Source of the DNA: Comamonas avium
GTDB taxonomy: Bacteria > Pseudomonadota > Gammaproteobacteria > Burkholderiales > Burkholderiaceae_C
Length of the DNA stretch: 64,000 nucleotides
Reading direction: 5' to 3'
Assembly (NCBI RefSeq): GCF_014836675.1
Contig: NZ_JACSQK010000001.1
Span: 144,234-208,233 of the forward strand
The notes under the pieces are model-generated. The model saw only the letters and a program-made list of their open reading frames with translations, was not told where the DNA came from and did no database searches. Below, one piece after another: positions 45,673 to 55,382 of the stretch (its first letter is position 1; the number at the start of each line of letters is the position of its first letter). The position numbers and the translations under genes are program-made.

Positions 45673-47409
45673 TTATCGGGAAGGCGGTGTGCTGGTGCTG
45701 ACCGGGGGGGCGCCCCCTTCGTCATCAGGCTCCATGGCAGCGTCAGTCCCCATGTCGTGGGTGGTGCTGGCTGCGCGGCGCGCCGCTTGAGATGCGGCCA
45801 GCTTGGCGCGGCCCAGCAGCAGTACCGACCACAGCAGATAGCTCAGAGCCGCCATGGCAATCACACGAAAGACGTCATTGAAAGCCTGTACATGGGCCTC
45901 GCGCCGCACAATCTGAGCAAGCTGTGCGCTGGCTTGTGCGGCACGCTGGGCACTGTCTGTGATGTAAGGGGCCAGTGCCTGCTGCTGCAGTTGCAGGCGC
46001 TGTGCCACCAGCGGGTGGGTGGGGTCGATCTGCTCGACCAAGGCCACGGAATACGCTTGCTCGCGGTAGGTCTGGTAGGTGCCCAGCAAGGCAGAGCCCA
46101 TCAAGCCGCCCAGCGTTTGCGTCAAAGAGATGGTCACGATGGCGGTCAGCATGAAATGGGGGCCGTTTTTAAGGCCCTGGGCAATGCCTTGCAGCATCAA
46201 CGGGCCCATGAACATGCCTGAACCCATGGCCAGAAAAAACTGGCTGACATAAAAATTGGCAGGTCTGTCCAGACTGCTGCGGTCAAAGTCCATGATGGCT
46301 GCCACGCCCAGCAAGACAATCGCCGCCAGCAATTGCTTGCCCGCGGTTTCAAGGCCGAACGTCAGCGCCGAAGCTCCAATGCCAAGCACGGTGCCGATCA
46401 AAATGACGATGAACAGTGGCTGCATCTGCTCGGCCGTCATGCCCAGTGTGCGCATCAGGCCGACCACTCCGTAGCTTTGCTCTGTCGTCAAGAAACGCAG
46501 CACGATGGCGCCAATCACAAAGCGGATGGTGGCCCCCTGTGCAAACCAGCGTGTGTGCAGCAGCGGGTTGGGGCGGTGGTGCTCCAGATACAGGCCGGCA
46601 CAGATCAGACTGATGGCTGCCATCAGCATCCAGGCCAGCTCAGGTGCGTTGAACCACCAGCGGGTGGTGCCCTGCACCAGAACCGCCACCAGCAAGCCCA
46701 CGCCGGGAATGAGCAGGCCCATGGTGAGAAAGTCGCGTGGCTCAAAGGCTTTGAGGTGCACACCCGCAGGCAGTTTGAGCATGACTACGGCTGCAAACGC
46801 CAGCAAGGCCAGACCAGCTTCAAGCATGTAGAGGTTTTGCCACTGCCCGTGATTGAGCAGGCTGGGTGACAGGATCCAGGCCAGTGGCGTGGCCAGCTGG
46901 CTGATGCCCACGCCCAGCACCAGCATCTTGAGCACGTAAGTGCGTGGCAGGGCCTGCAGCATGTACAGCGTACCCAGCGAAGTGCAGGCAGCGGCAGCCA
47001 GGCCACTGGCCGCACGCAGCCACAGCAGGCTGGCGCTGCTGCCCAGCACCAGATGCAGCAGACACAGCAATGCATAAGCGCCGAGACTGATTTCTGTGAA
47101 CAGGCGCATGCCGTATTGCTGGCGAAACTTGTAGATCAGCAAGTTGGCCGTGACATTGAACGTCACAAAGGCACCGGTCAGCCACGCCGCTTCGCTGCTG
47201 GTCAGCCCCATCTGCCCTTGAATGGTGGGCAGATTGGCTGTGAACAGTGCGTTGCCCAAACCTCCAGTAATGCCCACCAGTATGGCAACCAGGGCATAAC
47301 ACACGCGTTCCCAGGCCGCGTGCGAGAGCATGGCCGGTGAGCCGGGCAAGGCCGGTTTTTCGTGCTCTTCCCAGTCTGGTGGGCGGCGCAGGTAGACGGT
47401 TTCAGTCAT
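45673..47409 (-). CDS. EmrB/DHA2-type MFS drug exporter
   Basis: 578 residues with about 14 transmembrane segments and a polar, acidic C-terminal tail of some 45 residues. An N-terminal cytosolic segment (MTETVYLRRPPDWEEHE) precedes TM1. GLTSSEAAWLTGAFVTFNV is the usual motif of the DHA2 family around TM2. The start ATG at 47409 lies inside the end of the tetR gene (8-bp overlap). With the adaptor and channel it forms a tripartite pump; the substrates are unknown. Confidence 0.9.
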   Translation of the reverse strand: MTETVYLRRPPDWEEHEKPALPGSPAMLSHAAWERVCYALVAILVGITGGLGNALFTANLPTIQGQMGLTSSEAAWLTGAFVTFNVTANLLIYKFRQQYGMRLFTEISLGAYALLCLLHLVLGSSASLLWLRAASGLAAAACTSLGTLYMLQALPRTYVLKMLVLGVGISQLATPLAWILSPSLLNHGQWQNLYMLEAGLALLAFAAVVMLKLPAGVHLKAFEPRDFLTMGLLIPGVGLLVAVLVQGTTRWWFNAPELAWMLMAAISLICAGLYLEHHRPNPLLHTRWFAQGATIRFVIGAIVLRFLTTEQSYGVVGLMRTLGMTAEQMQPLFIVILIGTVLGIGASALTFGLETAGKQLLAAIVLLGVAAIMDFDRSSLDRPANFYVSQFFLAMGSGMFMGPLMLQGIAQGLKNGPHFMLTAIVTISLTQTLGGLMGSALLGTYQTYREQAYSVALVEQIDPTHPLVAQRLQLQQQALAPYITDSAQRAAQASAQLAQIVRREAHVQAFNDVFRVIAMAALSYLLWSVLLLGRAKLAASQAARRAASTTHDMGTDAAMEPDDEGGAPPVSTSTPPSR

Positions 47410-47971
47410 CGAGCGGGTCGGGGCGCAGGCCACGGCGTAGCAGGCCCAGTGCCTGATTGGCAAGACGGCGGCGGTCGGCATCGGTGTTGCCGCGCAAGGC
47501 GGCCCCCAGCATGCCAGACAGCAAGGCGATGTCCTGCGGCTGCACATCGCAGCGCACCAGACCATGGGCCTGGGCTTTTTTCAGCGCCGGCGCAAAGCTT
47601 TCCTTGAAGCGCTGGCGTGCGTGTGTAAAGCGGGGGTCATTCAGACCCGTGGTGCGCCAGTAGTCCGACAGAGCAGGCGAGCGCACGATGCGCTCGGCCA
47701 GGTGTTCCAGCAAGATAAAGAAGGCCTCGGGCTGCGCGCTCAAACTCTGTGCTTTTTCATACAGACGCTCGCAGGAGCGTTCCAGCAGTGCCAGCAAGAT
47801 GGCATGGCGGTCCGGGAACTGGCGGTACAGCGTGGCTCTGCCAACGCCGGCATGCGCCACCACCAGCTCCAGCGGGGCGTTGACGCCATGGGTGGTAAAG
47901 ACGGCGTCTGCCGCATCTAGCAATTGCACACGGCGGGTTTCGGCATCAGGCCGTTTGGTGGGGGATGGCAT
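47402..47971 (-). CDS. TetR-family repressor heading the efflux operon
   Basis: 189 residues from ATG 47971. The HTH is at about 15-60 (LLDAADAVFTTHGVNAPLEL, then GVGRATLYRQFPDR). It is the first gene of tetR-emrB-emrA-OMF, all overlapping or closely spaced. A perfect palindrome (47986-48001) sits 15 bp before this start, which fits autoregulation. A reading frame from TTG 47992 would run through the palindrome and has no ribosome site, so the ATG is preferred. The inducer is unknown. Confidence 0.88.
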   Translation of the reverse strand: MPSPTKRPDAETRRVQLLDAADAVFTTHGVNAPLELVVAHAGVGRATLYRQFPDRHAILLALLERSCERLYEKAQSLSAQPEAFFILLEHLAERIVRSPALSDYWRTTGLNDPRFTHARQRFKESFAPALKKAQAHGLVRCDVQPQDIALLSGMLGAALRGNTDADRRRLANQALGLLRRGLRPDPLDD

Positions 47972-47985
47972 AGGGGAAGTATTTT

Positions 47986-48001
47986 CGGACAATTTTGTCC
48001 G
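47986..48001. promoter_or_regulatory. Candidate TetR operator of the efflux operon
   Basis: CGGACAA-TT-TTGTCCG, a perfect 16-bp palindrome directly upstream of the tetR start. Its size and place are typical of TetR operators. Confidence 0.7.
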
Positions 48002-48215
48002 TTATGGGGTCGGCCGTAATTACCCATGCGGCAGGGCTGGTTTCCAGCAGGCAGGACAACAGCTATCTGTATGGCTTGGGCAACTGCTGACGCAGGCGCT
48101 CAAGGGGCAGCCTGTTTGTTCCCGGGGCCTGCCAGCGCCATGCTAGATACATCGTTACTTGGCCGTGCCGTACTTTTGTACGGTTGACGGCTTTGCCGGG
48201 TGCTGCTGGCAGCGC

Positions 48216-49760
48216 TTAGTGAAATACGCTGACGGCTTCGACCAGACGCTGGGTCTGGTTTTCCAGGCTTTGCGCTGCTGCGGCACTTTGTTCAACCAAG
48301 GCAGCGTTTTGCTGGGTGATGGAATCCATCTGACCGACGGACTGGTTGGCCTCCAAAATGCCGTCGCGCTGCTCGCGTGTGGCGGCGCTGATGTCGGTAA
48401 TCAACACCGATACCTGCTGCACCTGCTGCACGATGGATTCAATCTCAGCCTGTGTGCTGGCAACCAAGGCGGTGCCGCTTTGCACTTTGTTGACGCAAGT
48501 GCCAATCAGTGTCTTGATTTCTTTGGCTGCTGAGGCGCTGCGCTGGGCCAGAGCGCGTACTTCGGAGGCAACGACCGCAAAACCGCGCCCTTGCTCGCCT
48601 GCGCGGGCCGCTTCAACGGCGGCATTGAGCGCCAGAATATTGGTTTGAAAAGCGATGGAGTCGATGGCGCCGATGATGTCGTTCATGCGGTTGGAGCTGG
48701 CAGAAATCTCTGCCATCACCTCTGAAACCTTGTGCATGGCCTGACCGCCCTGATTGGCTGTGGTGGATGACTTTTGCGCCAGTTGTGTGGCCTGTGCCGA
48801 GGTGCCCGCGTTGTTTTCGACCGTGCTGGTCATTTGCTCCATGAACGACGCGGTTTGCTGCACGCTGGCAGCCGATCGCTCGGTGCGTTCGCTCAAATCG
48901 AGATTGCCCTTGGCAATTTCTTCAACGGCTGTGCGCACATTCATCACTTGCTGGCTGACATCGTCGATCAGCCAGCGAAACATCAGGCCCAGCTGGCTGA
49001 TGGTGCGCATGGTGGTGCCGATCTCGTCCACACGGTCCACGTTCAGTGCAGCACGGTTACTGCCCGTGGCGACATCCAGCGCTTGCTGGCGCAGTTGCTC
49101 GATAGGGCGCGCAAATTGCATCTCCAGCAGCACATTGCCCATGGCAAAAATCAGCGTCAGCAAACCTGCCAGGCTGTACCCCGCAGGGTTGATGCCTTGC
49201 ACTGCCAGTACCCCAGCAAGCGCCAGCAGCCATAGCCCCAGCATGTTGAGCCGCACCCGCGCGCGCACAGACATGAGTTTGCCGGCAGACACAATCTTCA
49301 ACAGCCCCTTGCGCACCACAATGCCTTTGTAAATGCGTGTGCCTGTGGCTTTGCCTGCACACATGGCCGCGTACAGGGCGCCAGCGGCCTGTGTTTCTTG
49401 TGCAGTGGGTTTGGTGCGCACGGACATGAAGCCTTTGACCGCACCATTGCGCATGATGGGAATGGCGTTGGCGCGTACCCAATAAAAGTCACCGTTTTGG
49501 CGGCGGTTTTTGACCAGCGCGCTCCAGGGCTCGCCAGCTTTGAGGGTGGCCCACATGTCGGCAAATGCCTCGGGTGGCATATCGGGGTGGCGCACGATGT
49601 TGTGCGGCTGGCCTTGCAGCTCTTCCAGCGTATAGCCGCTGGCGCTGACAAAGGCGGCATTGGCATAGCTGATGTGGCTGTGTGGATCGGTGGTGGACAT
49701 CAACGTTGCGTTGTCTGCCATCACATATTCATTGCTGGTAACTGGCTGGTTGTTGCGCAT
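48216..49760 (-). CDS. aer: Aer-like chemoreceptor with N-terminal PAS domain
   Basis: 514 residues. PAS domain at about 15-125 ([25 protein letters not shown] split; [11 protein letters not shown] and [14 protein letters not shown] are typical of the FAD-binding Aer PAS). Two close transmembrane helices lie at about 172-215, then a HAMP-like segment and the MCP signalling domain with tip [15 protein letters not shown]. Aer senses redox or oxygen indirectly. No periplasmic sensor domain is present. It is a lone gene with GAGGAC about 11 nt upstream. Confidence 0.9.
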   Translation of the reverse strand: MRNNQPVTSNEYVMADNATLMSTTDPHSHISYANAAFVSASGYTLEELQGQPHNIVRHPDMPPEAFADMWATLKAGEPWSALVKNRRQNGDFYWVRANAIPIMRNGAVKGFMSVRTKPTAQETQAAGALYAAMCAGKATGTRIYKGIVVRKGLLKIVSAGKLMSVRARVRLNMLGLWLLALAGVLAVQGINPAGYSLAGLLTLIFAMGNVLLEMQFARPIEQLRQQALDVATGSNRAALNVDRVDEIGTTMRTISQLGLMFRWLIDDVSQQVMNVRTAVEEIAKGNLDLSERTERSAASVQQTASFMEQMTSTVENNAGTSAQATQLAQKSSTTANQGGQAMHKVSEVMAEISASSNRMNDIIGAIDSIAFQTNILALNAAVEAARAGEQGRGFAVVASEVRALAQRSASAAKEIKTLIGTCVNKVQSGTALVASTQAEIESIVQQVQQVSVLITDISAATREQRDGILEANQSVGQMDSITQQNAALVEQSAAAAQSLENQTQRLVEAVSVFH

Positions 49761-50084
49761 GGATGTCTCTAGTCCTCACTTCGAGCCTGATGGCCGCATG
49801 GTCAGTGCAAGAGTTGCAAACAACCACAGGGTGGTGCTTGATGGGCTCCGTCACAGAGCGAGCGGGCTGGGTTTTCGCAGGACGGCAAACGGAGATGCCC
49901 GCGCTACGAAAAATGCAGCGTATTTGCGAGTTGTTACATCCAGCGTAGGAAATTTACCCTATGGATTTAAAGCAATTGCTGACTTGAGGCGCTGCGGAAC
50001 GGATATACGGCGTGCAGTCAATCCCCGTAGGGAGGTGTTTTCCGGCTCGACCGGGGCCGCAATCCCTGAACCGCCGCGCCTTAT
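49761..50084. other. Intergenic region upstream of the Aer-like gene
   Basis: 324 bp between the stop of the hybrid CheA gene and the aer-like start, both minus strand. No gene or riboswitch consensus was recognised. A GC-rich stretch at 50020-50084 may end the hybrid CheA transcript. Confidence 0.4.
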
Positions 50085-53000
50085 TTACTGCGCCACAACC
50101 GTTGTGCAGTAACGGCGTACCTGGGCCAGCAATTGGTTGGGCGAGTAGGGCTTGGTCAGAAATGCCTGAGCGCCCAGATCCAGCGCTTTTTGGCTGACGG
50201 GGCCTGCAATGTGCGCAGTCAGCATGACGATGGGCAATTGCTTGAAGCGGGCCTCTGCCCTCACACGGCGCAGCAGCTCCATGCCGTCCATGTTGGGCAT
50301 TTCCACATCGGCAATTAACAGCGCGGGGGCATTGTCTGCTTGCAGCCACTGCAGTGCTTCCAGTCCATCGGCGGCAGTGGCGACACGGTAGCCATTGGTT
50401 TGCAGCAAATGCTGGGCCAGGCGGCGCACGCTCAGTGAGTCATCGGCCAGCAGTATCAGGGGACGATCGGGTGCATTGTCTGCAGCAATGGGCACATTTT
50501 CTGCCGCATCGTGCCGTGCCAGCAAGCGTGCTTCGTGGGCGCTGAGCACGGCTGCAGGCTCATACACCTGCAGCACCTGCCCAGACGGCTGCGCGGCCGT
50601 ACCCAGCAGGCCAGGTACGGGCACTTCCATATCTGTGGGGGGCTGCAGCGTCACTTCCTGCGTGCCCAGTACCTCATCGACCACCAGGCCCCAGCGTGCG
50701 CTGTCGCTGCGCACGATCAGCAGGCTGCGCTGGCCGTCCAGTGTGGGCTCCATGCTGTGCGCCGATTGCTGCCACACGGCACCTGCCCAGTACACCGGCA
50801 AAGGGCCGGATGCATCGTCTTGCAAGACCCCTTGTGACAGGGCTTGCGTGGCGGTGTCCACAGCAATGCGGCGCACGGTCTCAAGGCTGCGCGCCGGCAA
50901 GGCAACGCGCCAGCTGCCTGCGCGCAAAGCCACCACCTGCTCCACCTGCGGAGGGGCAGGCAAGGTAATGTCAAACCGGCAGCCTTGCCCTGCAGCACTG
51001 GTAATGCGCAGTTTCCCGCCCAGACTGGCAATGGTGTCAGCCACCACATCCATCCCGATGCCGCGGCCAGCCAGTTCGGTGACGGCCGTGGCTGTGCTCA
51101 GACCCGGCTGCAAGATCAGCTGTGCTGCGCGGGCGTTGTCTCTGGTCTCGTCTGCAGCGATCAGCCCTAATGCCAGGGCCTTGCTGCAAATGGCCGCAAC
51201 GTTCAGCCCCGCTCCATCGTCTTGCAGACTGAGCAGCTGTTGCTGGCCGGCATTGTGCAGACGGATGTGAATTTTTCCTGTTTCAGCTTTTTGGGCGCTT
51301 TGGCGGGCCTGCGCGGCTTCAATACCGTGTGCTACGCAGTTGCGCAGCAGGTGCTCCAGCGCTGGCGTCAGGGCATCCAGCACGCTGTGCTCCATCTGGG
51401 TGTCTATGCCTTGCCAGACCAGCTCCACAGGTTTGCCTGTGTCCTGTGCTGCCAGCTGTGCGCAGTGGGTCAGCCGCTCCTGAATGTGAGCCAGAGGTCG
51501 CAAACGTGCGTAGAGCAAGGTGTGTTGCAAAGCGCGCAGGTGGCCCGCATGGGTGCTGAGCGCGTTGTGGGTATCAGCCACGCCATGCTGCAGCTGCTGC
51601 TGGGCGGTGCCTAAATCGTCGGTGCAGTCATTGAGGCCATGCACCAGGGCATGCAGCTCTTCATGCCATTCATACGGCAGCTCTACATCGCCATGCAGCA
51701 TGAGTGAATCGGCCCAGGCAGCACAGTCTTTGATGTGCGTACGCAGTTTTTGCAAGCCTGCGGCAATTTCGTTCAAAGACAGCTGGCTGGCCGTCAGTGC
51801 CTGCTGGCCAGCGTCTTGGGTGCTCCACAAGGCCTGTGCATGGCGGCCCACGGTCTCCAGCGGGTTCTGGTTCAGACGGCTTTGCAGGTGATCCGGATGG
51901 CGGTCGGCCATCTCTTGCTGCAACGCGACAAAGGCAATGCGCAAGGCCTCCAGAGGCTGCGGCAATGATGCCGGGCCACGTGGCCCGTGATGGGGCTGCA
52001 CATCCAGGGCCAAGCCTTCCAGCGCGTGCACCTGGCTGGCCCAGGCCATGACACCTGCCAGACGTGCACTGCCTTTGAGGGTGTGCAGGCTGCGCAGCAA
52101 GATTTGTCGTGCGCTCTGGTCCTGGGGAGATTGTTGCCACTGTTTGAGCGCGCTTTGCAGTCTGGGCCAGACGCTGAGCATTTCTTCTTCAAAAACAGAA
52201 AAATGCATGGCATCCAGCACAGGCGCTGGTGCGGGTGGCTCAGCCTCCAGGGCCAGTGCGGCTTCGTCCTGCGCTGGTTCAGCTGCAACTGGGTTGCCGG
52301 TTAAGGCGTCCACAGCCTTGCCATCGTGTGGCGTGGGGTCTGACTCAGGCAGGTCTTGAACAGGGGGAGGGGCAGTTGTCTCTGGCAGCTGTGCGCACAG
52401 GCTGTACAGCGCCTCCATCACCTGAGGGTGCGCGCGGCGCATAAAACCTGCGGCGAACTGGTGCAGCAGGCGGTGAATTTCTTCGCTGGCGTGCTGGCAG
52501 GTTTGGCGCTGTGCCGGGTGCGAATCTGCGCGCATGCGCTGCAGGCAGCGCTGCAGCAAGTGAGACAGGGTGGCAATCTCTGTGCAGCCTGATGCCCAGG
52601 CCAGACGCGACAGCTCTGCTGCTTGCTCGACAGCTTCTTGCGGCAAGACTGCGCTTTCATCGGTCAGCCACGCGGCGATGCTGGACTCCAGTTGCTGCGA
52701 CAGCAGTTCGGCCGCATGCAAAAAATCAAGGTCTGGTGCAAGCTGCGCTGTGGTGGCAAGGCCTTGCAAAAGGGTCTCGGTAGGCTGAATTTCTGGAGCC
52801 GCTTGAAAGGCAGGCAGTGCTGCAAGGCTCTGAGGTGCAGCGGGCGGCTGGTGCAGCGCTACGCGGCCTTCTGGCGTATCCAGCATGAATGTTTCAGTGG
52901 CTGTCTCCGCTTGCAGGGCAGCCTTTGCGGCTGCTATGGGCTGGCAATGCTGGTGCACCACTGCCAGTGCAGCAGGCAGGCTTTGCTGGCGCTGCATGGC

Positions 53001-53843
53001 AGCATCGGTGGCTTGTGCACAGAAGAACAGCAAGTCACGCGCCAGTGCGGGTGCTGGTACTTCCTGCCCTTTGGCAAAGCTGGCGTAGTGCGCAAGCAGG
53101 CGCGAGGCCAGACGTTTGGCGTAAAGGTCCAGCTCCAGCAGGCCGTATTCCAGCGCTTGCAGCCATGCCGCAGCCAGATGCCAGGTGGTGGCATCTGCCG
53201 CATGGGCAGACAGACCCAGACTCAGCTGCTGCAGCGTGGTGCAAAACGCGGGGTTGCCGGTCTGCAGCAGCGCCAGCACATGCTGGTCAAGCAGGGCGCG
53301 CAGCTCAGCGCAGGGCGGGGTGGCTTCAACGCCCTGGGGTGCTGTGAGTGTGGGCGTGGGCCAGGGGCTATCCCACAGGTCGGCGGGATGGGCGATGTCT
53401 TTGCCGCTGAGTTTGGTCAGTGCGCGGTAGCTGGCAAAAAGGTCCTGCGGGCAGGTGGGCTCCCCGCGTTGCATTGCCTGTAAAAAAGCATGGGCATCGC
53501 GGGCGGCCAGCTGCAGCAGTTCGCCCGTTTTATCTGCCGGCACCTCGCCAGTTGTGGCGTAGTGCAGCAGGGGCACTTCCATGGCCTGCATGAGGGTGGC
53601 CAGACTGTTGAGCTGCACCACTTGCAAGGCATTGACCATTTGCTGCAGCAGTTGCTTGGCTTGCAGCGCTTGCACCACGCTGGCGGGCGGCAGCATGTGC
53701 GTCAGATCCTGCACCATGGCGGTCACGGAGGGCAAGAGCAGCTGGCGGGGGTCTAGCGGGGCAGTGTCTGTGGACGGCTGCGCGGTCTCAGTCATGGGCA
53801 AGCGTTGTGGCGGATAAGGACTGGCGTGGACTATAGGGTGCAT
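50085..53843 (-). CDS. ChpA/PilL-like hybrid histidine kinase (HPt-HATPase-CheW-REC)
   Basis: About 1252 residues. Long N-terminal helical region (1-540) with no clear HPt histidine motif, then one HPt domain with LHTLKGSARLAG (His near 586). A dimer region follows, then the ATPase with N-box HLLRNCVAHGIEAA, DDGAGLN and GRGIGMDVVAD, a CheW-like domain (about 1000-1130), and a C-terminal receiver with phosphate-accepting Asp near 1178 in IADVEMPNMDG and K in LTKPYS. This is the layout of ChpA/PilL kinases for type IV pilus control, but pilGHIJ genes are absent here. Start ATG 53843, or 53795. An unknown gene ends 17 bp upstream. Confidence 0.88.
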   Translation of the reverse strand: MHPIVHASPYPPQRLPMTETAQPSTDTAPLDPRQLLLPSVTAMVQDLTHMLPPASVVQALQAKQLLQQMVNALQVVQLNSLATLMQAMEVPLLHYATTGEVPADKTGELLQLAARDAHAFLQAMQRGEPTCPQDLFASYRALTKLSGKDIAHPADLWDSPWPTPTLTAPQGVEATPPCAELRALLDQHVLALLQTGNPAFCTTLQQLSLGLSAHAADATTWHLAAAWLQALEYGLLELDLYAKRLASRLLAHYASFAKGQEVPAPALARDLLFFCAQATDAAMQRQQSLPAALAVVHQHCQPIAAAKAALQAETATETFMLDTPEGRVALHQPPAAPQSLAALPAFQAAPEIQPTETLLQGLATTAQLAPDLDFLHAAELLSQQLESSIAAWLTDESAVLPQEAVEQAAELSRLAWASGCTEIATLSHLLQRCLQRMRADSHPAQRQTCQHASEEIHRLLHQFAAGFMRRAHPQVMEALYSLCAQLPETTAPPPVQDLPESDPTPHDGKAVDALTGNPVAAEPAQDEAALALEAEPPAPAPVLDAMHFSVFEEEMLSVWPRLQSALKQWQQSPQDQSARQILLRSLHTLKGSARLAGVMAWASQVHALEGLALDVQPHHGPRGPASLPQPLEALRIAFVALQQEMADRHPDHLQSRLNQNPLETVGRHAQALWSTQDAGQQALTASQLSLNEIAAGLQKLRTHIKDCAAWADSLMLHGDVELPYEWHEELHALVHGLNDCTDDLGTAQQQLQHGVADTHNALSTHAGHLRALQHTLLYARLRPLAHIQERLTHCAQLAAQDTGKPVELVWQGIDTQMEHSVLDALTPALEHLLRNCVAHGIEAAQARQSAQKAETGKIHIRLHNAGQQQLLSLQDDGAGLNVAAICSKALALGLIAADETRDNARAAQLILQPGLSTATAVTELAGRGIGMDVVADTIASLGGKLRITSAAGQGCRFDITLPAPPQVEQVVALRAGSWRVALPARSLETVRRIAVDTATQALSQGVLQDDASGPLPVYWAGAVWQQSAHSMEPTLDGQRSLLIVRSDSARWGLVVDEVLGTQEVTLQPPTDMEVPVPGLLGTAAQPSGQVLQVYEPAAVLSAHEARLLARHDAAENVPIAADNAPDRPLILLADDSLSVRRLAQHLLQTNGYRVATAADGLEALQWLQADNAPALLIADVEMPNMDGMELLRRVRAEARFKQLPIVMLTAHIAGPVSQKALDLGAQAFLTKPYSPNQLLAQVRRYCTTVVAQ

Positions 53844-53860
53844 TGGCCCCAAGGCCCTGT

Positions 53861-54241
53861 TTATTCGACAAACTTGCCGTTTTCTTTGCGCCGCTGGCGC
53901 ACGCCTTTGCGGATAAACATGTCAATGCCGGGAAAAGAGATGAAAGGCTGGCTCATGTCGCCGTGGACATGGGTGTTGAGTCGCAGGGGCAGATCGGCCA
54001 GCAGCGCCTGCACGGTCTGCACTTCGGGCGTGACCGTGCCTTTTTGCGTGCTGATGAAGTCTTGCAGATAGCGGCGCACTTCCACTTCAAGCTGCTCCAG
54101 GGTGGCGGGTGCACCGATGTACTCGGGCTTGGCAGCGCCAGCCACTTCGGTGCCAAAGAGGTAGCAGCCTATGTAGTCGCGGAAGGTTTCGCCCACGTTG
54201 GGGCCTTTGGTGAGTTTGCGCAGCAAGTCGGTGAGCCACAT
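53861..54241 (-). CDS. Conserved-looking hypothetical protein
   Basis: 126 residues, soluble, no signal peptide and no transmembrane helix. It begins MWLTDLLRKLTKGPNVGE and contains AATLEQLEVEVRRYLQDFI-like helix (residues about 44-65) and a basic C-terminus (RKGVRQRRKENGKF). I do not recognise a family. Its stop is only 17 bp before the hybrid kinase start on the same strand, so co-transcription is likely and a link to that kinase is possible. Confidence 0.7.
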   Translation of the reverse strand: MWLTDLLRKLTKGPNVGETFRDYIGCYLFGTEVAGAAKPEYIGAPATLEQLEVEVRRYLQDFISTQKGTVTPEVQTVQALLADLPLRLNTHVHGDMSQPFISFPGIDMFIRKGVRQRRKENGKFVE

Positions 54242-54365
54242 GGCAGCAGGCTTTCATAACAGCAGGCGCAAAAACAAGAGCTGCTTGCGCATGCAAATCA
54301 AGGGTTATAGGTTGAAATGTACCGCAAAGCCTTGAAATGAAAGCGCTAACTGCTTCTGATTTGAT

Positions 54366-55319
54366 TTACTCAGTGCTGCGCGTGGGCTCAGGCTGGCAGA
54401 AGTCTTCAATCATCTGCGCCACTCGCTGGGGCTGGTCGTGGTGCAGCATGTGGCCTGCATCATCGAGCTGGGCAATGCGGCAGTGGGGTACGGCTTTCAG
54501 GCGTTCGTGGTACTGGGCCAGACTGTACCGGTCTTTCCACCACTGACCCAGACTGTCAGCCGTGGCCTCCACGGCCAGCACGGGTGCGGTGATGGCTGCG
54601 TAATGTGCCAGGGTTTCGTCCAGCCGGAACAGCTGGGGGTTGACGATCTTGTGCGCGGCATCACCCAAAATGGCCCAGCGGCCCTGCGCATTGGGGGCCG
54701 CCCATTCACCGGCCAGCCACAGCGCTTTGTCTGCGCTCAGGCGGTGGTTGGTTTTTTGCAGGCGTGCTGCCACGGCCTGCACGCTGTCGTAGGTTTTGAG
54801 CTCAATTGCACCGCTGTGCAAGGCTTTGAGCTCATCGAGCCACTGGGCCATGCGTTCAGGCGCTTGCGCGGGCTGGGTGGCAGGCAGGCCAAAGCCTTCC
54901 AGATTGATCACACGGCGAATGCGTGCAGGGCGAGCCCCTGCGTACAGCATGACCACGTTGCCGCCCATGCTGTGCCCCACCAGATCCACCATTTGCCCTT
55001 CGGGGGCGTAATGCTCCAGCAGGGCGTCCAGATCACCCAGGTAGTCAGCAAAGCTGTAGCTGTCGCTGGGTGAGGGGGGCATGCTGTGGCCAAAGCCACG
55101 CCAGTCAGGGGCAATGATGTGGCGACCGGTAAAAAAGGCTTCACTCAAGGCGTCCACCACAAACTGGTAGGACGCGCCCACATCCATCCAGCCATGCAGT
55201 AACACCAGCGGCGGCACATCAGCGCGAGGCTGGCCCCACGTGCGCACCCGGTAGGTCATGTGGCGAATGGGCAGGTCTTGGGTGGTGCTGGGGCGCAAAG
55301 GGGTATACATGCGGTGCAT
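54366..55319 (-). CDS. Alpha/beta hydrolase
   Basis: 317 residues. Alpha/beta-hydrolase fold with LVLLHGWMDVGASYQF, APDWRGFGHSMPP, the nucleophile elbow GHSMGGN and the terminal histidine in DDAGHMLHHD. It resembles epoxide hydrolase or esterase relatives; the substrate is unknown. It is divergent from the aldo/keto reductase. Two ATGs three codons apart could serve as start. Confidence 0.85.
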   Translation of the reverse strand: MHRMYTPLRPSTTQDLPIRHMTYRVRTWGQPRADVPPLVLLHGWMDVGASYQFVVDALSEAFFTGRHIIAPDWRGFGHSMPPSPSDSYSFADYLGDLDALLEHYAPEGQMVDLVGHSMGGNVVMLYAGARPARIRRVINLEGFGLPATQPAQAPERMAQWLDELKALHSGAIELKTYDSVQAVAARLQKTNHRLSADKALWLAGEWAAPNAQGRWAILGDAAHKIVNPQLFRLDETLAHYAAITAPVLAVEATADSLGQWWKDRYSLAQYHERLKAVPHCRIAQLDDAGHMLHHDQPQRVAQMIEDFCQPEPTRSTE

Positions 55320-55382
55320 TATTTGTGCAGTCGGTACTGACCACAGTCAAGATGGCGACGCAGCGCTCTACACTTGCTGGCT

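Noticed and set aside
47972..47992. Longer TetR start at TTG 47992
   Set aside because: It would place the operator-like palindrome across the start codon and has no ribosome site.
49761..50084. Possible c-di-GMP or glycine riboswitch
   Set aside because: Conserved core bases of these riboswitches could not be aligned in either orientation.
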